Below are positions 13,032 to 15,876 of a DNA stretch of 15,876 nt, one piece after another. The translations under genes were made by a program, and so were the position numbers. The notes below the pieces were generated by a model. It had not been told where the DNA came from, searched no databases, and saw only the letters and a program-made list of their open reading frames with translations. Each line of letters starts with the position of its first letter. Within the stretch, counting starts at the first letter, position 1. The DNA comes from Nitrosopumilales archaeon (GTDB lineage Archaea > Thermoproteota > Nitrososphaeria > Nitrososphaerales > Nitrososphaeraceae), in assembly GCA_009665115.1 (NCBI GenBank), contig WJXE01000017.1:1-15876 (forward strand), in the 5' to 3' direction.

Positions 13032-14279
13032 TTGACCCGGATAGGGATAATTGATTCTCAAATTTCAGGGATCTCCGGTGATATGTTGTTAGCTAGCTTG
13101 GTCGATGCAGGTGCAAACAAAAGGAGGATCATAGACGCTATTCTCGCTTGCCAATTTTTTTTGAAAGGAAGTAAGATCGAGAGTGTTAGGTTCTCCAAGA
13201 CGATAACTCACGGCTTCTCCGCGATGGCTTTCAGTTTAGATTATACGGATAACACTCGTCAACGCAGGGGAATGGACATGTATCGATCACTTGCCGCTTG
13301 TTGCGATTCCTTGGACCTAGAGCAACGCGCCAAAGTATTCGCTCTCGAGTGCCTTAAAACAGTCATTGTAGCAGAGGCGTTCATTCATGGGGAAGATGCT
13401 AATCACGTGTATTTAGACGAAACCTCTAGTGTAGACACTTTTGCTGACCTAATTGGGTGTGCAGCAGCTTTGCAGGATCTGAATCTATTCGAATCCCGGA
13501 TCTTATCTACAAAAGTTGCAGTTGGAGGAGGGACCGTAACATTCTCCCATGGAACTGTACCTAATCCAACTAGTGCGGTCCTTGAGATATTTAAGGGTAA
13601 ACATTTTATTCTCGCAGGAGGTCAGGTTAGCGAAGAGATAACGACTCCAACTGGCGCTGCCATTCTAGTTAATCTTGCCTCTGAAAGTATTAACCACTAC
13701 CCAACATTTACGCCACTAAAAATAGGATACGGTGCAGGACAGAAAATATTCGGTCATCTCCCAAACATATTGAGATTCATTATTGGAGCATCATCGTTGG
13801 CCAGCGAAGCGTACTCAGATACCAGCTGTCTTATAGAAACCACTGTGGATGATATTTCTGGAGAAATTATCGGAAATTTAATAGAACAATTATCTGCAGG
13901 AGCTGTGAAGGATGTCATTGCAATACCAGGTATAGGTAAGAAAAACCGACCTACACACTTAATTAGAATTATATGTGATCATGCGAACCTAAATAATGTC
14001 TTGACGACTCTTTTCAGGGAAGCAGGTACAATTGGTGCAAGATTCCAAGAGATACAACGATTGGTTCTCCCGAGGAGCATTGTAACCGTTCCAGTCAATA
14101 TTTCTGGCTATGATTTTAACGTCCGCGTCAAAATTAGTAGGGGATTGAACGCTGAGGCATTAGGCGTTAAGCCGGAGTTCGACGACGTCAAAGATATCGC
14201 TTCTACTACCGGAATTTCGGTCAAGAGAGCTATGGAGCTAGTGAACGTTCAAATAACTTACAAAATAAATGTGGGATAA
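13032..14279 (+). CDS. larC: LarC: nickel insertion protein for nickel-pincer nucleotide (cyclometallase)
   Basis: Uses CTP to insert Ni into pyridinium-3,5-bisthiocarboxylic acid mononucleotide, making the carbon-nickel bond of the NPN cofactor. Family regions: G-I-I-D-S-Q-I-S-G-I-S-G-D-M-L-L (5-20), the H-V-Y-L-D-E-T-S-S-V-D-T-F-A-D-L-I-G segment (about 125-142), H-G-T-V-P-N-P-T-S-A-V-L-E (family P-x-P-A-x-x-x-L), I-T-T-P-T-G-A-A-I-L, and the C-terminal domain with T-T-V-D-D-I-S-G-E-I-I-G and P-G-I-G-K-K-N-R-P. 415 aa covers both the N- and C-terminal parts in one uninterrupted frame, whereas in Lactobacillus plantarum the two parts are joined by a programmed frameshift. Start is TTG at 13032, supported by the TATA box; the next start codons lie inside the conserved motif. 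larE follows after 3 bases. Confidence 0.92.
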   Translation: MTRIGIIDSQISGISGDMLLASLVDAGANKRRIIDAILACQFFLKGSKIESVRFSKTITHGFSAMAFSLDYTDNTRQRRGMDMYRSLAACCDSLDLEQRAKVFALECLKTVIVAEAFIHGEDANHVYLDETSSVDTFADLIGCAAALQDLNLFESRILSTKVAVGGGTVTFSHGTVPNPTSAVLEIFKGKHFILAGGQVSEEITTPTGAAILVNLASESINHYPTFTPLKIGYGAGQKIFGHLPNILRFIIGASSLASEAYSDTSCLIETTVDDISGEIIGNLIEQLSAGAVKDVIAIPGIGKKNRPTHLIRIICDHANLNNVLTTLFREAGTIGARFQEIQRLVLPRSIVTVPVNISGYDFNVRVKISRGLNAEALGVKPEFDDVKDIASTTGISVKRAMELVNVQITYKINVG

Positions 14280-14282
14280 AGA

Positions 14283-15098
14283 ATGTCGCAGGAGACAGAC
14301 CGTTTTCCAGAGCTGATCCGATGGTTTTCAAGAAACGGTACTCGGGTAATTGTGGCTCTATCTGGTGGAGTCGACAGCGCTGTGGTGGCCCTTGCAGCAA
14401 AAAAAGCTTTCGGAGATAATTCTATAGCAATTACTGCAAATTATAAAACATTATCGCAGGAAGAGTTGTCCTCTGCTTATGTTGTTGCAGAGGAGATAGG
14501 TATTCGGCACAAGTTGATTCAATATGACGAAGTGGCAAATTCCGACTTTGCGAAGAATGATCAGCTCAGATGTTATCATTGTCGAAAAGAACTGGGAATG
14601 AGACTATTGCAGGAAGCGAGTAAATTGAATGCAAACCTCATCGTGGATGGAACGCATTTCGATGATATTGGCAACTACAGGCCCGGAATTAGAGCTTTGG
14701 AGGAATGTAATGTGAGAAGTCCAATGCTTGAATTATCCATCTCCAAGGCCCAAATACGCGCAATTGCGAGGAAATTCAAACTTTCGATACACGATAAACC
14801 TTCGAACTCATGTCTTGCATCACGTATCCCACAGGGCACTACAGTTACGTACGAAAAACTTGCGAGGATTGAGAAATCAGAGACTATTGTGAAAGAATTA
14901 TTTAATCTCAGGCAGGTTCGGGTAAGGGATCATGGAGACATTGCAAGAATCGAGGTTCAAAAGGAGGAGATTATCCTTTTGTTTGATGTGGGGAAATTAG
15001 AAAACTTGGACACGCTTCTAAAGGAACTTGGCTTCAAATATGTTTCGATAGACGCAAAAGGGTACCGTACCGGAAGTCTGGTCTCGACTCCAAACTAA
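14283..15098 (+). CDS. larE: LarE: ATP-dependent sacrificial sulfur transferase
   Basis: Activates the carboxylates of the pyridinium mononucleotide by AMP transfer and converts them to thiocarboxylates. PP-loop S-G-G-V-D-S (27-32) binds ATP; R-C-Y-H-C-R-K-E-L (96-104) and G-T-H-F-D-D (123-128) are family motifs; N-S-C-L-A-S-R-I-P (175-183) holds Cys177, which corresponds by motif to the sacrificial Cys176 of Lactobacillus LarE that ends as dehydroalanine. The three-cysteine set used by some LarE proteins to hold a 4Fe-4S cluster is not present: the C-terminal tail (Y-R-T-G-S-L-V-S-T-P-N) has no cysteine. 271 aa is normal. ATG is 3 bases after larC and the next gene begins 5 bases after its stop, so the three are one operon. 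Confidence 0.93.
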   Translation: MSQETDRFPELIRWFSRNGTRVIVALSGGVDSAVVALAAKKAFGDNSIAITANYKTLSQEELSSAYVVAEEIGIRHKLIQYDEVANSDFAKNDQLRCYHCRKELGMRLLQEASKLNANLIVDGTHFDDIGNYRPGIRALEECNVRSPMLELSISKAQIRAIARKFKLSIHDKPSNSCLASRIPQGTTVTYEKLARIEKSETIVKELFNLRQVRVRDHGDIARIEVQKEEIILLFDVGKLENLDTLLKELGFKYVSIDAKGYRTGSLVSTPN

Positions 15099-15103
15099 AG
15101 AAG

Positions 15104-15876
15104 ATGTCCACATCAGGTGGTACTTCCTTGCCAATCTACCTTGACAATGCTGCATCGACCCCAATATTGGACGAGGTTATAAGAGAAATGTTACCTTACT
15201 TCAAAGAATATTATGGGAACCCGTCTTCTCTGCATAGCTTTGGGAGGGTAACGATGCGAGCAATCGAGAGTGCTAGAGCGCGCGTTTCTTCTCTGATCGG
15301 GTGCAAGCAGCACGAAATAATTTTCACCTCTGGAGGAACCGAAGCAAATAATCTTGCGATCAAAGGTATTGCAGAGCTTGTTCGAAAATCAAATCCAAAA
15401 AAAAATTGTATTATAACTAGTGCTATAGATCATGAATCTGTTCTGGAAGCTTTTAGAGATCTAGAAAAAAAGGGGTTCGATGTAAGTTACTTGCCAGTCA
15501 CAAGAGAGGCCCAGATCGAAACTGCTGCTCTCAAACGAGCTATAATAGATGACAGAACAGCGTTAGTAAGCATAATGTTTTCAAATAACGAAGTGGGCAC
15601 AATACAACCTATCAGGGAACTCGCAACGATAACTCACCAGAAAGGAGGGCTATTTCATACTGATGCCGTTCAGGCGGTAGGAAAAATGCCTATTGACGTC
15701 AAACATTTAGGAGTAGATCTTCTTTCGGCATCCTCCCATAAGATTAATGGGCCAAAAGGTGTGGGGGCATTGTACAAACGTGAGGGTTTGAAGTTAGATG
15801 CGATAATTCACGGCGGAGGCCAAGAATCAACTCTCAGATCTGGTACCGAAAACGTTCACGGAATCGTAGGTTTTGG
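15104..15876 (+). CDS. iscS: Cysteine desulfurase (NifS/IscS family), 3' end outside window
   Basis: PLP enzyme that takes sulfur from cysteine as a persulfide and gives alanine; feeds Fe-S clusters and thio-modifications. The visible 257 residues include Y-L-D-N-A-A-S-T-P (12-20), Y-G-N-P-S-S-L-H (37-44), F-T-S-G-G-T-E-A-N-N-L-A (74-85), His110 (which stacks on PLP), N-N-E-V-G-T-I-Q-P (161-169), H-T-D-A-V-Q (185-190, Asp187 and Gln190), S-S-H-K-I-N-G-P-K-G (210-219) with the PLP-binding Lys213, and R-S-G-T-E-N (245-250). The catalytic cysteine loop lies beyond the window, so NifS-like and IscS-like members cannot be separated. ATG at 15104 is 5 bases after larE with the same direction, which suggests it provides sulfur to LarE, besides general Fe-S work. 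Confidence 0.93.
   Translation, partial: MSTSGGTSLPIYLDNAASTPILDEVIREMLPYFKEYYGNPSSLHSFGRVTMRAIESARARVSSLIGCKQHEIIFTSGGTEANNLAIKGIAELVRKSNPKKNCIITSAIDHESVLEAFRDLEKKGFDVSYLPVTREAQIETAALKRAIIDDRTALVSIMFSNNEVGTIQPIRELATITHQKGGLFHTDAVQAVGKMPIDVKHLGVDLLSASSHKINGPKGVGALYKREGLKLDAIIHGGGQESTLRSGTENVHGIVGF

Overview
The window looks like chromosomal DNA of an archaeon, most likely of the ammonia-oxidising Nitrososphaeria (Thaumarchaeota). Signs are an archaeal-type Holliday junction resolvase, a geranylgeranyl-lipid reductase, an archaeal SecY/AdkA/EMC3-like/Cmk/Cbf5 cluster downstream of uL18-uS5-uL30-uL15, a class II tRNA-Ser with an intron in the anticodon loop, and many genes with a TATA-like box about 25-35 nt before a start codon (leaderless or short-leader transcripts). 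No mobile element, CRISPR array or rRNA was seen.

Layout. (1) 1-230, minus strand: 5' part of a decayed FAD-linked oxidase gene, with a frameshift and in-frame stops, running off the left edge. (2) 544-1828, plus: hjc and a translin-family gene. (3) 1902-3359, minus: geranylgeranyl reductase, convergent with translin. (4) 3637-4330: a 79-aa acidic protein (+), an intron-containing tRNA-Ser(GGA) (-), and a 57-aa C2H2 zinc-finger protein (-). (5) 4575-11068, minus: a long co-directional translation/secretion block read in the order uL18, uS5, uL30, uL15, SecY, adenylate kinase, EMC3/YidC-like protein, cytidylate kinase, Cbf5, with a TATA box near 11123 and Shine-Dalgarno sites inside. (6) 11141-15876: a nickel-pincer nucleotide (NPN) cofactor locus. 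mdh and larB point left; larC, larE and a NifS/IscS cysteine desulfurase (cut by the right edge) point right from a shared divergent region.

How the genes work together. LarB makes the biscarboxylated pyridinium mononucleotide, LarE adds sulfur by sacrificing a cysteine, LarC inserts nickel with CTP, and the neighbouring cysteine desulfurase could supply sulfur. The user enzyme LarA (lactate racemase or a homologue for another 2-hydroxyacid) is not in the window. The interleaved malate dehydrogenase makes a 2-hydroxyacid role such as malate an attractive inference.

Main oddities: the oxidase pseudogene; the cytidylate kinase frame, whose P-loop lies upstream of every ordinary start codon while a TTGA start/stop overlap sits one base out of frame; an 11-bp hairpin inside rpl30; and the LarA-less lar/mdh/iscS locus. 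I do not see a wholly new defence or mobile system.
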